A stretch of DNA of 64,000 nucleotides from Auriscalpium vulgare (Eukaryota > Basidiomycota > Agaricomycetes > Russulales > Auriscalpiaceae): contig JAHBBC010000032.1 of assembly GCA_019915015.1 (NCBI GenBank), positions 186,001 through 250,000 of the forward strand. The letters are read 5' to 3'. Under the pieces are notes generated by a model, which saw only the letters and a list, made by a program, of their open reading frames with translations, had not been told where the DNA came from and searched no databases. The translations under genes were made by a program, and so were the position numbers. Of this stretch, positions 12,122-24,930 are shown piece by piece (position 1 is the stretch's first letter; the number at the start of each line of letters is the position of its first letter).

Positions 12122-12701
12122 GGTACCGTGTGGGTGGCAACAAGTTAAGATAGTAATCGCATGAGGCGCGTTGATGAACAGTGAGCGGCCGATGCCGGTC
12201 GGGGTTGAAATAAAGAATGCTCCAGGACCCCGGAGCGCCATCGACCAGCATTTCAATTGTCAGGTCCGTCACGGTGACTGCCGGGCTAAGCAGTACTTAC
12301 TTACTGTTGTAATCCGGGGCTGTCACCGTCAAGATTTATCTAGGCGCTCTGCGGAACAAGGCTGCTTGTTGTTCTCTACCCGAAGATACGCACTGAAGAC
12401 GCACTCTATGCGGCACAACACAATTACACACCGTTGCCTGCCAGTGGTCTCTTGGCGCATACAAATGATGTCGCCGCTGCTTCCTGGTGCATCGCCCGTT
12501 GCAAGCAAGACAGTTCTTTCTATTATTTCTGTTCCTAAGCCATTGTTCTCAACCTCAAGACGTGAATCTCTGCAAGGATATAACAGTGTGACGCGTAGAG
12601 CTTCCATAACAGACCTGTATCCAAGTCGTCCTCATTTCCTGGCGCTGGGTCGCCTCTACCACCGAACACCATTCGTACTACCTTCCCTCACTGTTAATAT
12701 C
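12122..12701. promoter_or_regulatory. Bidirectional promoter of the X1/Y1 pair
   Basis: 580 bp between divergent starts. Conserved with units 3 and 4: a GGTGGCAACAAGTTAAGAT block just upstream of the X start (its 5' untranslated side) and a TTATCTAGGCGC block at 12336-12347 (29792-29803 and 59876-59887 in the other units). A further stretch around GAAGATACGCA is shared with unit 3. The conservation of non-coding blocks across diverged copies suggests they are functional. Confidence 0.55.
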
Positions 12702-15430
12702 ATGAACAACGCCCCTACAATACTCCCCACTCCCGGCATATGCGAGCCAGGAAATGCATTCGCATCCGAAGACACAATCCACACTTCGGCCAGGCTGGCC
12801 CTGCACTACCCGATTCGCGTTGACAAGACTTCTACCCCCAAGAAGCAGGACAAGATCAAGCGCAAGGACAGGCCTTTCCTCATTATTTCCCAAGATTTTG
12901 ACCATGACGACACAGTCGTTAACAAAATCTGCGGGATGGCGACATATGGGTCTGCGTTGAATCTGTACACATCCGCTCGTGTTTTCCAGCACTTCAGTGT
13001 ACCCTTGTACCCAAGAGCCCCATCACAACCTGGAGGATTCGTCCTTCGCAGCACGATTGAAGAATGGGACAAAGGCGCAGGTTGGGTCTTCGCGCGCCCA
13101 TATGTAGCATTTAAACCTTTGAAGCACCAGTGGAGGGAGCACGGCGTACCTCTGCAGGTAGCGCACGCTGCAAGGCATCAATTCCGAACAGTCTGCCAAC
13201 AGAAGATGGAGGAATGGGAGACGTTGATGGAAACCCAACAGGCCACGTTGCGCCGGAACTATCACGTACGTTCAGATTTCACCTCTAAAACATCCTGCCT
13301 CTTGATGACACTGACATCGCAGACTGCCATGGCCCTATTATATGAGGTCTGTGCATCGGAATGTCATACCAACCAGCAATCTGATATCGCGTCATCATCC
13401 TCAACAGGATTCTACCCCGGTGAATTCGTCGCCTACCTATAATGCGGCCACCTCAGACGCTGCAAGTCAACCACCAGTGAGTTGATATCACACTGACCTG
13501 ATGACATGGCACCGACAGATAACCTTCCTACATCGGAATTACAGGGACCACACGGTGCTGGAAACCCGTCCAGCTCGGTGATATCTGGCAACTCGGAGGG
13601 CCTAATGTCAAGTACAAGTAACCGCCTGTGGGGCGCTGGCCCCAGCTCGGTGACGTCTAGCAAGTCAGAGGGCCCAATAGCAGGTACAAAAAGCCGCCCA
13701 CCAAGCTTGATAGGCGGTTTATCATATGTCAGTCAATTGCCTTGACGCGCCATCAGTTGCTTGACCGAGGTTTCATAGACAACGCAGAAGAGCAACAAGA
13801 GAAAGGAAAAGGAGCGATGTCCTCCCCGACATCCGAGACGGCCGCCTATGGGACTACTGCTTCGACACCTGCATCTCATCCAGATCAGGGCGCAGGGCTC
13901 CAGCCGACAAGTCCGAGCGCTCCGCGAGACACCAACGAGCTTTCCATTTCACCTGCCGGATCTGCCGCCATAGAGGCTCGCCTGCCCGAGGGGAAGTTGC
14001 CGAGCCTGGCGTACACATCACCGAAGAGCCGGAGGAGACCGGTCAGTGCCAGTTGAATTGTGACATGCACGTGCCTAATCTCGAGAGCACAGATGAACGC
14101 AATCCTGCACGAACGGGGTCAAAGGACAGCGAAAACACGAACTCGTCTGTCATTCGGCATACCCCACCGTTACACTTCGGGTCCGCTACACAATCCGACA
14201 TTCCAGTTGAGACCCTTGTTGAGAAAGGGGAACGCGAGGGCAGCATCTCCGTCAAGGAGTTTTTGTGGAAAATGGTTCCGAAGAAGTTTCGGCGTTCGTC
14301 GAGATGAGTAGATTCTGGAGTGCCGCTGATTGTACTCAGACTCATAGGTTGGGATATATTTGTTCGTACTTATACCGTTCCGTCTGCTCGTATCACTCCT
14401 TGTCCATACGTACGGCGAAAGGCCATGCACGCATCGACCGCGGCTTTCCAAACGGACATGAGCCACTACCGATGTCGCCGTCCCTCATCACTAGTGATGT
14501 CTGGCAAGTCGGATGGCCGAAAAGGAAGGACAAGCATTCGCCCGTGGGTGCCCCCCAGCTCGGTGAGGTCTGGAAAGACAAGGATTCGTCCGCCGGGCGC
14601 TGGTCCCAGCTCGGTGAGGTCTGGAAAGTCGGATAGCCGAAAGGGTAGTACAAGCGTTCGCCCGCGGGGCGCCGGCCCCAGCTCGGTGACGTCTGGCAAG
14701 TCAGAGGGCCTAATAGCAAGTACAAGAAGTCGCCCACCAACCTTGATAGGGAGGATATCACTTGTCAGTCGGTCGTCTTGACGCGCCATCAATTGCTTGA
14801 CTGAGGTTTCATAGACAACACAGAAGAGCACCAAAAGAAAGAAAACGACCCATAAAGAGAGGTGTTTTCCCCGACATCCGAGAATTTCGAGGAGGAAACC
14901 ACGGCAATCACCTGGGACCGGCTGCAAGACGGTAAGATGAGCGGGACATTCAGTTTACAACACCCCGTGCGTGTGAATCTCAAACATATCAGCTTTATGA
15001 CTCACATACCTCTAGAGTTCAACGACATCAATCGCCCAACTCCAAGCAACTGCTCTTCCGGCTCTGGAAGGGATAGGTCAGTTTGTTGGTGCAATACGCC
15101 ACCGCTGATGCTCACCGTGTTTCCAAGCCAATGCAATGACAGCACTACCCCACACAACGACCCCCGTTTCGAATCCAGAAGAGCTTTCGAGTGCGGTCGA
15201 AGTGACCCCTGCAGTCACGGCGTTGACGTCATCCCCGAATTGAGGTCGTGGTTGTAGAGGAGTGTCCGGTAGCAACGTCGCCTCAACCTGATGCAGGTAG
15301 CACCGCTCAAGCCCAGCTCTTCAAGCCTGCCCAGGTGCATGCTAATGATGTCATCGACCCGGAGCCCCAAAATGTGTCGAGGAAGAATGCGAGGAAGGAA
15401 AAGAAAGCCGCGCGCGGTGGCCATCAATAA
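12702..15430 (+). CDS. Y1: member 1 of the Y family, with two 3' cassettes
   Basis: Exon 1 (12702-13265) is 188 codons. It is followed by a micro-exon 13323-13346, exon 13408-13476 and minisatellite exon 13545-13727, all phase 0. The N-terminal domain has RPFLIIS, KICGMATYGSA, ARVFQHFSVPLYPRAPSQPGGF, EEW and LKHQWREHGVPLQV; it faintly recalls a lineage-expanded agaricomycete family without a name. Two alternative ends follow. Cassette 1 (about 13793-14307) matches the end of Y2 and closes with WKMVPKKFRRSS. Cassette 2 (14470-15430) resumes the minisatellite and matches the ends of Y3 and Y4, closing with ARKEKKAARGGHQ. Both ends are strongly basic. Near 15235 cassette 2 has a small deletion that breaks its last exon. 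Which end is used is unknown. Confidence 0.6.
13560..13710 (+). repeat. Coding minisatellite in Y1, first block
   Basis: About two copies of a unit of roughly 72 bp coding for a GAGPSSVTSGKSEG...STSxRP-type repeat of about 24 residues. The same unit recurs at 14490-14760, 31015-31202 and 54989-55110. Confidence 0.8.
14490..14760 (+). repeat. Coding minisatellite in Y1, second block
   Basis: Three to four partly degenerate copies of the 72-bp unit, closest to the Y3 copies at 31015-31202. The block restarts right after the Y2-like cassette, so the cassette appears inserted into a once continuous minisatellite. Confidence 0.75.
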
Positions 15431-15479
15431 TCATCGATCATAGCTCATATATATGAACAAACTGTTGCGGAATGTCGAA

Positions 15480-16319
15480 GTCACCAAAACTTGCACACAC
15501 ACCTTGGGGAATTGATGGCTAGATGAGGCGACCTTGCGCCGCGCGAACGTTGTCATAGCTGATCGTCACCGAGGTGCAAGTACAGCAAGCGACCTGACAG
15601 GGGCAGCACTGTGAGCACTAACCTCGGATGAAGAAGTCATACGCGACGCACTAGTAAGACTGAGACAGACAAAGCTCCGATGCGGCAGAAACTCTTCATT
15701 GGCAGAAAGCATAGAGGAAGTTGTAAGAGCCTCCGATTTAAGTGAAATCACCAACTCACCTTGCAGACGACCGATGTTCCCTCCCGTTGCCTCTGCCCTG
15801 CCTCGCTTTCACCGATTTTTCGCAAGTCTCGCCTCTGACAGCTATGATTCTTGCCCTTGCATACCTGTGCCCTTCAACCGTCAGCATAGTGTGTCTGGTG
15901 ATCAAGATACACGTCACGCACCAAGGTAGAAATCGTCGCAGTGAGGAACGCACACTACCTGGCGTCTTGGCTTGGGCCGCTTGGGGCCGGGAAATATTCG
16001 GTCGACTCCGCGGCAGCTGATCACACGCCCCGGCGGTCCGCATATTTCCCGGCCCGAACACCATCATCACTCATGCACTTGAACCCAATCATCACGCAGG
16101 CATTTCTCGACATCGGCAGAGAGAACGGGAGGCGAGGATATTCTCGATTTGTGAGTCGTGGCTTGCATGTTGCATCAGTTTGACCTTGACTAGTAGCCGG
16201 CACCCATCGTTGCACCTTTGCGGGTCACTGTCAATGAAGCTCGACCTCAGGTTTCCCACCGGTCGCCGCGCGCATAAGGCTGTTGAAGGGGGAAGATCAG
16301 GCTCGTAATTGTGGGTTAT
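15480..16319. repeat. Z block, copy 1 (inter-unit spacer)
   Basis: This spacer aligns with 62550-63210 (landmarks GATGCGGCAGAAA, ACGACCGA.GTTCCCTCCCGTTGC, TTGAACCCAATCATCACGCAGGCAT). Its first 150 bp also match 55920-56060. Short frames on both strands show some shared words (MHLNP.ITQA on plus; GHRYA.ARI.AVRGE on minus) but no model holds in both copies. It may hide a decayed gene; I cannot support one. Confidence 0.5.
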
Positions 16320-16950
16320 TTGCTCTCTAAGGGATCTTAGGAGCTGGGCGATGTGCCTGTACTGTGGTGCGTGCTCGACGGCACGCATGATGGATGGTTG
16401 GCTGACGATTCGCAACAGTCACCTCACCACCACTGAACGCTGGGATGAGCGACTTTTGCTATCTGGGGCTCTTGTCCTTTCTCTGCGCGGCACTGGACCC
16501 TGTATCGCCAATTTTGGGTCTTCTTCAGCTGCTGCCGAGGCGCCATCCCATGTAAACCGGTGCAATCAGAATGCCTCCCGCACGGCGACCATCTGTTGTC
16601 TGTCGCGGTTCTTGTATCTCGATATGGTCAACAATGGTGCTGCCCGGCGTCTTCTAATCTAGACAGCCTTCTCATGTCGCGCCTGCTAGCCGAGAACAAG
16701 GTTCGCGGAAGAGACAATAGCACCAACGCCTCCTCTGATGCGGTCTCCTCGCTTCGACGCGGATGTCAGCTACTGGCTGCTGGGCTCTTCTGGATTTGCC
16801 TCGGGCCGGAGGTGCGTCGTTCGATAATCCTTGTGTCTGGTCGTCCTGTTCTGAAGGCAACGGCCCTTACCTCATCATCGTACACTCAGCGGTGTGATAA
16901 CAATACACGGGCGCAGGCACAACGAGAACAAGGACCCCGAACATGATCAC
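16320..16950. repeat. R block, copy 2
   Basis: Second R block, closest to copy 5 at the right edge. It is followed by about 270 bp (16950-17220) that also match the last 300 bp of the window. Confidence 0.7.
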
Positions 16951-17604
16951 GAAGAGACAATGGCGCAGTAGACGTTGCGAGTCATGGAACACAGCGCCCA
17001 CTAATTTCCCATGCGCCGGTTCTATGGTCGTTAGGCTACTCGGGACCTGGTGCGCCATACTTCGGCGACGAGTTCTGTTCTTTTGTCGTGCATGCACTGC
17101 AGTTGTGGATTGTATATAGATTGTGGACGATAAAAATATAAGAACACAATCATTCGTGTAGTCTCACCGCTGTAGCTCGTTCGCGTAATTCCGAAACACA
17201 CGACTTGTGATGGTGCACACAAATACAATATGGAGTTGTTTTGCTCAGAGTTCCAACCTGATTATGCATTTGATCGTGATGCGTCGACGTCACAGGACAC
17301 GTACCCACACAAAATGTTCACACATGCAATGCTTGGGAGGAAAGATAGGGCACGCAACACTCATATTACAACATGGAGAGCAGAGAAAAAGCTACAGGTC
17401 CAATAAATTGTATAGTAAGAATCGCAGGTATTCAGACAGCAGGATATGTACATGGCAAAGAAAGAAAAGCCCGACGCACGGAATTATGGCTTCTCGGATG
17501 GCACTGTGGGCTCATGCGGTTGCCCTGTCCTCCGTCGACGGGTTGGCATGCGCCGGTATCGCCTTGTCCCTGAGCGCGACGGGCATAAGTTTGAAACCAA
17601 TCAA

Positions 17605-19087
17605 TCAAGGAATGAGCTCACACTTGATAGGGGACTCGGTCTGCGATGTGGATGCGCTATCGTTGATAGTGGTAGAGGCGCTTGCGTCCAGTTGCCGAGG
17701 GACATGCCGAGGGACACATCCCAGCGTTGCGATGGAGAACAATCGCGACACGAGTTCTATGGTCCAACCTGTGAGTCACACGCCCGACAGCTGAACAGAG
17801 GATAATAACGTACTACGCTTGGGATGCTTCGGTGACGGCGTCAGCACTACATCCGGCGTGGACTGATCGGGTTCCGTCGGCGGCACCGCATGGTTAGCCT
17901 CAGTGACAGCAACCTCTTCAAGAACAGCATCGACTGCTGCCGACGTAACGGAAGCCGACGTGACTGGAAGTAAAATGAGCGCAAGGATACATCGAAGGCA
18001 AAGGACATACCAGAGTCTGAGAAATCTAGTTCGTGGCTCAGACGGCGGCGCTCCTCTGACTCGATCATAATCCTATCTATTTGTAAGGCAAAAGCGTTGA
18101 AAATAACGACACATCTTGCTTACCGTCTAATCTCTCGGGCCTCGCGAAGAAAAGAATCGGCAGAAGAGATCTCCAGATCGGAGGTGATGTCCGTGTTGAA
18201 TGTTGCCAAAGGAGCAAACCGATTGTAGGGGCTGTCGTACCCAAATAAATGCTGAGCAAATGGATCACTTTGAATATTGCCTGGAAGAGACCGGGTCTTG
18301 GCCGAACCGCCATCGGAGACAGAGGTGTCACTGTCTGCATTGTTGGAACCGAGCAATCCGGTGGTAGCCGAATTCGATGAGTCGGAGGAGCCTCCCGATA
18401 TGCCAGATGAGCTGTATGCTCTTGACACGAGATATGGGGAGAGGCACGGTTTACCCTGCCTCTCCGGAACGCGCTTCAGGCGAGTCTGAGCTCTGGGATG
18501 CTCTGGATGGGCTGCGAAATAGTTATTGATAGCTTTGCGTCGACGCGAGCCGTCCATCTCGGACCTAAAGAGAACCTCGTCCACGTCATCCGATGTCAGC
18601 ATTGAGCATCCGGTGTAGTCGCCAGGTTGTGTCCGCAGGCGGATACGGATATCTGGTACCGTGTGATGATAGAGATTGGACCAAGGAAGTGGGGGCTGCG
18701 GAGTGACGGACATCCGATCGTCTGGGTGCTTGGATGGACCGATTCCCAGACACATGTCTCGTCGAGGCCGTCAGAAGGATCGGTTGACACCGGGAGCCCT
18801 CGACTGACAATATGGCAGTCGCAGAGGTGGTAAGCGCGTTCCGGAATTGGAAGATCAACATTCTGCATAAAATTGTGAGGATTATGTCCCAAAGATCGCT
18901 GCCTGCTTACAGAAGAAACAAAACCGATGTATACGCTCGTGACGATGGCCTTAGCCTCTTGCGTGGCGATGGGATCCCGCAGGTGCTGCACAGTTGCTTC
19001 GGGATCGAGGGTAATCGCCAAGTATACCCCGGTCGCAGGAGTGAGAGGTTTATAGAGAATGCGGTCTTGGACGGGAGAATCGGCCAT
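17605..19087 (-). CDS. X2: diverged member of the X family
   Basis: Exon 1 is 19087-18911 (59 codons, starting MADSPVQDRILYKP), followed by exon 2 from 18862 downward. It aligns to X1 through LPIPERAYHLCDC..SRGLP, SDGLDET, then LPWSNLYHHTV and RIRLRTQPGDYTGC. Near 18753-18758 one base is missing where X1 reads ACC ATG, which breaks the frame; the matching frame resumes at once. The 3' part appears to use further exons near 18050-18066, 17790-17960 and 17605-17770, with a Pro/Thr-rich tail; these are tentative. It lacks the CCLACYLLLR patch of the others. It is far more diverged from X1 than X3 is. The break could be sequencing error. Confidence 0.5.
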
Positions 19088-19689
19088 GGTGGTGGGGCGA
19101 AAGAGAGTTAGATGGGCCGTTCGGAGCATGCAGCCACACTGCAGGTACTAGTGTCGGAGCTTCAAACGGAATCCGACCTGCGGGCGCTAGTGTGGCACAT
19201 CTCAGTGACTTCAGACTCGGATGAGTCGACGATAATCTTGCTGTGCTCAGATGCTAAGGCGGCGAATTTTGGTGTGAGATGTATCACAGCTGTGCTTGTA
19301 TGACATTCATTATCATCCTACCCTAGTTTTTCGCAGCGCCATCAAACTCGAAGTCACTAGTAAGTATGCCCGAATCCCGATAAGCCGCCAACTGTTGTTC
19401 AGACTTGCCCAGACAGGCAGCTGTTGTTAACCTTCAATAGCCTCCTTTGTACTCCTTGTTTCATGTCGCTGCTCCCCTCCCTTTGTGTCCTCCACTCAAG
19501 CCGGCAGCTGGTTGATGCATCAGGTATGCAACCTTCGTCAATCGTGCCGGCAACTGTTCTCGTTTCCATCAGCCCAAGGAACAACAACACAGCCCCAGGA
19601 AGTGCATCTCTGACTTATAGGATAACTGGATGCATCGGATACAGTACGCCTCAATACGTTCCCCCTCAATTTCTCCTTACATACGACTT
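19088..19689. promoter_or_regulatory. Bidirectional promoter of the X2/Y2 pair
   Basis: 602 bp between divergent starts. The blocks shared by units 1, 3 and 4 are not recognisable here, so this pair may be controlled differently. Confidence 0.4.
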
Positions 19690-21586
19690 ATGCTCTCCCA
19701 TCAGACCACCTCCGACTACTATGTGCCACCGGCTGGCGAACGAAGTCGAGGCAATATTTTTCAAGGCTACGAGTCGGTTCATAGCCCTGCCAAGAAACGC
19801 CTCGGTATAGTCGAGCCAAGCCCATACCCGCTCCGCAAAGAACCACGCCCCTGCCTCATCATGAAGGTCTACAGTCCGGAGACAGACGATTATGTTGAAC
19901 CTACTGTGATTGAAGGTTGTCTCATGACATCTTTCACAAACCGACAGGGTTTGAGGACAACGCGCACCCAACTGGCGAGGGTTTTCCAAGACTTCATACT
20001 CCCTGTCCGTGGAAACTCAGAAACCACTCAAGACGAATTTCAACTCGATACGACAGTCACATGGAACAACGACAAGACGTGGCTTCTCGGGATCAAGTTT
20101 GAGTTAGAGGAAGACCGAGAGCTAGGGAATCAATACACGATTCCGAAGGGCGGACAGCCAGCGCAAGTCCCATGGGGCCATCTCAAAAAAGTCAGGGCGG
20201 AATGCGATGCTCGAAACTCTCAATGGGAGAAAGCAATCATGGACGATCCAACATTTCTAGACAGAATGCGAGACGACTACGAGGTGAGCCAATCCTTCCA
20301 TTAACCATAATCGAGCCATGCAATACTTAATTCTCCTCCCGTCCGGCGGCGGCCAACTCCCAAGAGTAAACAAGACCTGGTTACAAGTCCCTATTGGTCG
20401 GTAAGAGCGCTGCAGCTGGATATATGCCCTGAAATTGATGATGGCAATGTCTGCGGAAGCAGGCCTCTGCACTCCGCAGTAATCCCCCTTCTCAGGTGCG
20501 GGAAGATCAGAATGTCATTTGACGCGTTTGAGTACTGAACACCAACTCTCAGAGAAACTCCATAAAACAATCACTTTCATCCTCTACTCCAGCCGTCAAC
20601 TTTGCCGTACGACTCTCTCGTTCGAACTTGTAAAACTTGAAAAGGCTGATCAACTTGATTTCAGACAAGCCAGCCTTCAATGCCGACAGGGTGGATGCTC
20701 GCGTCTGATCAGGTGAGTCAATGACCCTTTGGACTAGATGGCGGGCTGAGCTCGGACCTCCGCTCATGAACGTCAAGGCTGGACAACAGGGGCTGTCTAC
20801 CCCATCAAGGCTGTCACCGACTGCCCCTGTGATCCGTCCACGGGTTAGTGTACTCACCGAAATTCAAATATCTATGTCAGACTCACCGTGACCTGCTGTC
20901 TGTAGCTCTCGGACGCAGCAACCTCCTCCTACCCTTCGTCGTCATCGTCAGTATCTGGATCCAGCCCTGGTCAGGAATCTTTTTCGTCTCCTGGATCGCT
21001 GTCTCCTTTGGCCGTGGAGTTTAAGCCGCGGGTGCGTACTCATCAGAAGACTCGGGAATTTGTGACACTCACTTATCAAACACACGTCCAGGCCGCCGCC
21101 TACGGGACTCTTACTTCGGCCCCGTCAACGCCTGCATCTCATCAAGATCAGGACGCCGCACGCCAACTGCTCTGGTCGACAAATGCAAGGACGGACGCTC
21201 CGCGACACCTCGACGAGCGTTCTATTTCACCTGCCGGATCTGCCGCCATAGAGGCTCGCCAAGCCGAGGAGAAAGTCGCCGAGCCTAGCGTACAAATCAC
21301 AGAGGAGCCTGTGGAGATCGGTTAGTGGCAATTCAATTGTGACATTCACATGTCTGATCTTGAGAGCATAGATGAACGCAACCCTGCACGAACGGGGTCA
21401 AAGGATAGAGATAACACGAACTCGTCTGCCAGTCGGCATACCCCGCGGTTACACTTCGGGTCCGCTACACAATCCGGCATTCCAGTTGAGACCCGTGTTG
21501 AGAAAGGGGAACGCAAGGGCAGCATCTCCGTTGGGGAGATTTTGTGGAAAATGGTTCCGAAGAAGTTTCGGCGTTCCTCGAAATAA
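19690..21586 (+). CDS. Y2: diverged member of the Y family
   Basis: Exon 1 (19690-20283) is 198 codons with RPCLIMKVYSPETDDYV, CLMTSF, ARVFQDFILPVRG and GHLKKVRAECDAR, each at the place of a Y1 landmark. A donor GTGAGCC follows at 20284. Middle exons between about 20430 and 21050 were not resolved. The end is clear: 21083-21325 (Ser/Thr/Pro-rich, SISPAGSAAIEAR) and 21372-21586 (DERNPARTGSKDRDN... WKMVPKKFRRSSK), nearly the same as cassette 1 of Y1. No minisatellite was seen. A nuclear or nucleic-acid role is suggested only by the basic end. Confidence 0.55.
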
Positions 21587-21589
21587 GTA

Positions 21590-23700
21590 GATTCATAGGT
21601 TGTGATATGATTGTGCGTACTTATACCGTTACGTCTGCTCGTATCACTCCTTGTCCATAAGTACGGCGGGAGGCCATGTACGCATCGACCCGCGGCTTTC
21701 CAAAGGGACGTGAGCCACTACCGAAGTCACCTTCCTGCGCCCCTCATCACTGGCACCGCGTCCTGCGCTCATAAATTGATGGAGCTCGCCAGCCGCCATA
21801 TACCCCTCGCCCGTGCTTCTTGAGGCAACAATGCGCTGTGCGTCGGTCTCCGTGGACAGCGTGGCATAATGTTCGCCTCACCCACCGACGGCATCGGCAC
21901 GATCCTTGGATGAAGAGTGGCGTGGAGTGTGGTCGGCAGAGGAGCTTTCGATCAGCAGAATTGGTGCAGTGGGCATCAGTGGAGGACAGCTGGATCGCTG
22001 CACATCACAGGTATGAGGCGCGTCCGGCTCGACGGGCACACAGCATGGCGTACGCGCATTCGCGAGCTTCGCTGCGCTTTGAGCGCTACCTCGTGGAATG
22101 CACAGCGCGCCTCAGCGAGGGCGATGTCGATGCCCAGCAGTGTGCAGCGTGTCACCCTGGGGAGGACCGAGCGTGGTGCGCGTGGAGAACGATGTGCGTG
22201 CTCAGTGTGGGTAGCATAGGTCCGGGCGGTGTGAGGCAGAGTGGTGCGGTCATCTTGCTGGATACGGTGGATTGAGGAGGCGATAGTGCATACGATGCGG
22301 GGAGGTGGTGGCCCAGCGTTGTCTGAACAATGAAGGGGTCGAGGTGTGTGAGAGACGCAACCTGGGAGAGCAGACTTTTTGAGGGCCCACAGAGATCGTT
22401 TAGATTACTTCGTTATGGGATAGGTGAGATGTGAATCGCGTGCTCGGTCTGGACGATGCGCACGATGAGGACGAAAGCTGTTAAGGGGAACACAGCGATC
22501 TGAACACGAGAATGAAGATATCAGCTCTCCGGTTGGCGGTAGAGTGCGTCGAGGCTGACCTATGTTTCTTGCTACGGGGGTTTCCCCCGTCTCTATGTCA
22601 TTGGTCCTTTGATGAAACCTTGGGGTTCTTTCATCCAGCAACTTTTTACGGCGGTGGTTTGCAATGGGAGTTGGATGGCTGCACTGCAGCCTGGAGGGCG
22701 ATCGCGAGCGAGTTTGGAGGAGTAAATTTGTGGGATAAAGAACAAGCCCTTTGGCTGGCAGCAGTGAAGCGTGAGCGTGGCATTGCCATATAATGTGGCT
22801 GCGCCTGAATGTGGTGCAGAAGAGCACGGCGATAAAGGTGGCCAAGGCAATCATGACGAAGACCACGTCGATATCTGGGACGCCAACACAGCATCCGCGC
22901 TCGTGCTAACAGAGCAAGCAGCGCGAGATTTCGCAAGACTGATATATCGTAGCCCGTGCGTCGTCACTCTCAGAACCATCGGTGAGAGGGCCACTCCATA
23001 TCAGCGGTCCACGAGCTGCGACTGAACACGGGGCGCGCCCTTCGCAATGTCAACTAGCTTCTTTGCGTGCTGCGTCGTGGAGTACAAGCTATAGGGACGC
23101 GTGTCAGCACATCGCACAACAAGAATTGCATGACAGGGCCGACCGGAAATTTATCGCCTCTAACAGCATTGGGAGCTCTTCTCTTCGTCGTCCATCGCGC
23201 TAAACTCTCGAAAAGAACTTGCATGCTTGAGACAAGATGTTTCGCAGGCTGCTGTCAGAGAACGCGGGGCCTGGTTATATCCTAGGATTGGACGCAATTG
23301 GGAGAGGAACGCACGGGAGGTCAAACAGGTGCTCTGGCAGTCATGACCTGCCTACAGGGTGGCCACAATACAACGAGACTCCCTGCGTATTGGTCCTTGC
23401 AGTGCTTGCGATCAGTAGCGATACATAGCGAACATGCCCTGTAGTGGGTTGGCAGAGGTAGAGGTTGATGGCAGCTGAAGCGGGAGTCGGGACTCCGGGA
23501 GTGGGCACAAGCCTTAACCCTAGTGCGGGTTTACTGCCAGCCCTGCCTCTGGAGTCTGGAACTGGAAGTCGTCCAGTGTCCACGCTCACTGCCGCGAGTT
23601 AGGCTATCGATTTCTTCCCGCGCCCTGTCTTCACCTCTTCAGTTCTGCCCTTCTCACTCCCACGTCAAGTCGTAGGATGCGCGCATACGACTCTTCAGGT
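21590..23700. other. Gene-poor stretch after unit 2
   Basis: 21590-21750 still matches the cassette-1 flank of unit 1 (14310-14480). The rest has no frame I trust. On the minus strand, 22405-22936 and 23341-23589 contain hydrophobic runs (VFVMIALATFIAVLFCTTF) that could be remains of a membrane-protein gene, but no exon chain holds. Confidence 0.35.
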
Positions 23701-23799
23701 TGCCTCCATCGTGCGCAAGAAGACAGTCAGCGCGTCAAGAACTCGATTTCGCCTGCGTTTGGCACCGGAAACTTCTCGGCCAGTGTCCGAGCTGTTTCA

Positions 23800-24930
23800 T
23801 GAGCAGATCGAGTACGCTGGGAGTGACCATCGCGCTGGCTAGATCGTGCTTCGTGCTTCGAGTCCTCAGCCAGCCCATCCTCAAGCTCAGCTTTCTCGGG
23901 TCCGCAGCCATCGCGCCAATTGCGCTGACTCTTCCCGTGAAGAACCCTACCGAAGCTGTGGTGCAGGCTGTCGCTGCGCGCGACCAAACTGCGCGGATTC
24001 ATTCTCAAAGAAGCACGGCGTCGCGAAGGCGTATACCACTGTATACCAATGTGCGTGATACGTACGGTTCATACGAAATAGTGAATGACAGCGCGCGCAG
24101 AGTTGCTGGACGACCCAGACATCGACGCCGTCTACAATCCAGTGCGTTTCTCTGTTACGCTTCCCTCCAGCTCAGGCGCTGACGAGGTTGTTAGCTCCCA
24201 AATGAACCTGCACTCATAATGGACTATGAAGGCACTCGCCACAGGCAAGCACGTACTGCCGAGAAGCTTAGCGCGGACACCGCCGACGAGACCCGGAGCA
24301 TGTTCGACTATGCCAAGAAGAAAGGCCTCGTCCTGTTGGAGGCTTCTACCGGTTTGTATCCCTGCCACCACCCTCGTTCTTTGCGCCGTGCTGACTCACG
24401 GGGCGGCGGTGAAGTTTCCACCCCGCAGCGCCGCGCACGAAGGAATTGTCAATCGCGGCGAGCTTGGCACTTTCAAGCAATAAGACACGAAAATTGATCT
24501 CGTGGATATGGGCTGTGAGTCCCTCGCCTCGTTACTGCTACCCACATCAGCTCAGTGCTATGATAGGCTACTCGCTATCCGTCGCTCGCTATCTTTTGCC
24601 CTTTTGACTGCGAGCGCGGATACTTCGTCCGCATTCGCGAGGGCATCACCGCCGCGCTCCTTTTTCCCCAGCCCCGTCCACGGCATCCCTCGGCGATCCG
24701 GCGCCGTCCACTGGTACAGTGTCGGCGCACACCCCCACCTCATGAGCTTCGGGTTTGTCGTACGTGTCGTTTGCACGCGGGGCGAGGTCACGCTGTTAAG
24801 CTCGCAGACACGTCCAGTAGTATGTATGTAACACTCGTCCGCGCGGATAACTGTAGTACTGTCCACGCCCGTCTCGATGCAGTACATATGTGCGACCATG
24901 CTCACGCTATGCGCGCGCTGGTGCGCAAGC
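23800..24930 (+). pseudogene. Decayed Gfo/Idh/MocA-type oxidoreductase
   Basis: Scattered fragments in shifting frames follow the order of a Gfo/Idh/MocA dehydrogenase such as fungal dihydrodiol or D-xylose dehydrogenase-like proteins. They are KNPTEAVVQAVAARDQ then FSKKHGVAKAYTTV (about 23936-24050), LDDPDIDAVYNP (about 24106-24142), WTMKALATGKHVL and SADTADETRSMFDYAKKKGLVLLEA (about 24220-24346), and MDMGC (24502). The first Rossmann GxGxxG part is unclear, and stops and shifts separate the pieces. The true family reads NAD(P)-linked sugar or diol oxidation; this copy cannot be active. Confidence 0.65.

Noticed and set aside
21820..22275. A 151-residue plus-strand gene
   Set aside because: No ATG at the start, no known motif, and Arg/Cys-rich composition like neighbouring chance frames.
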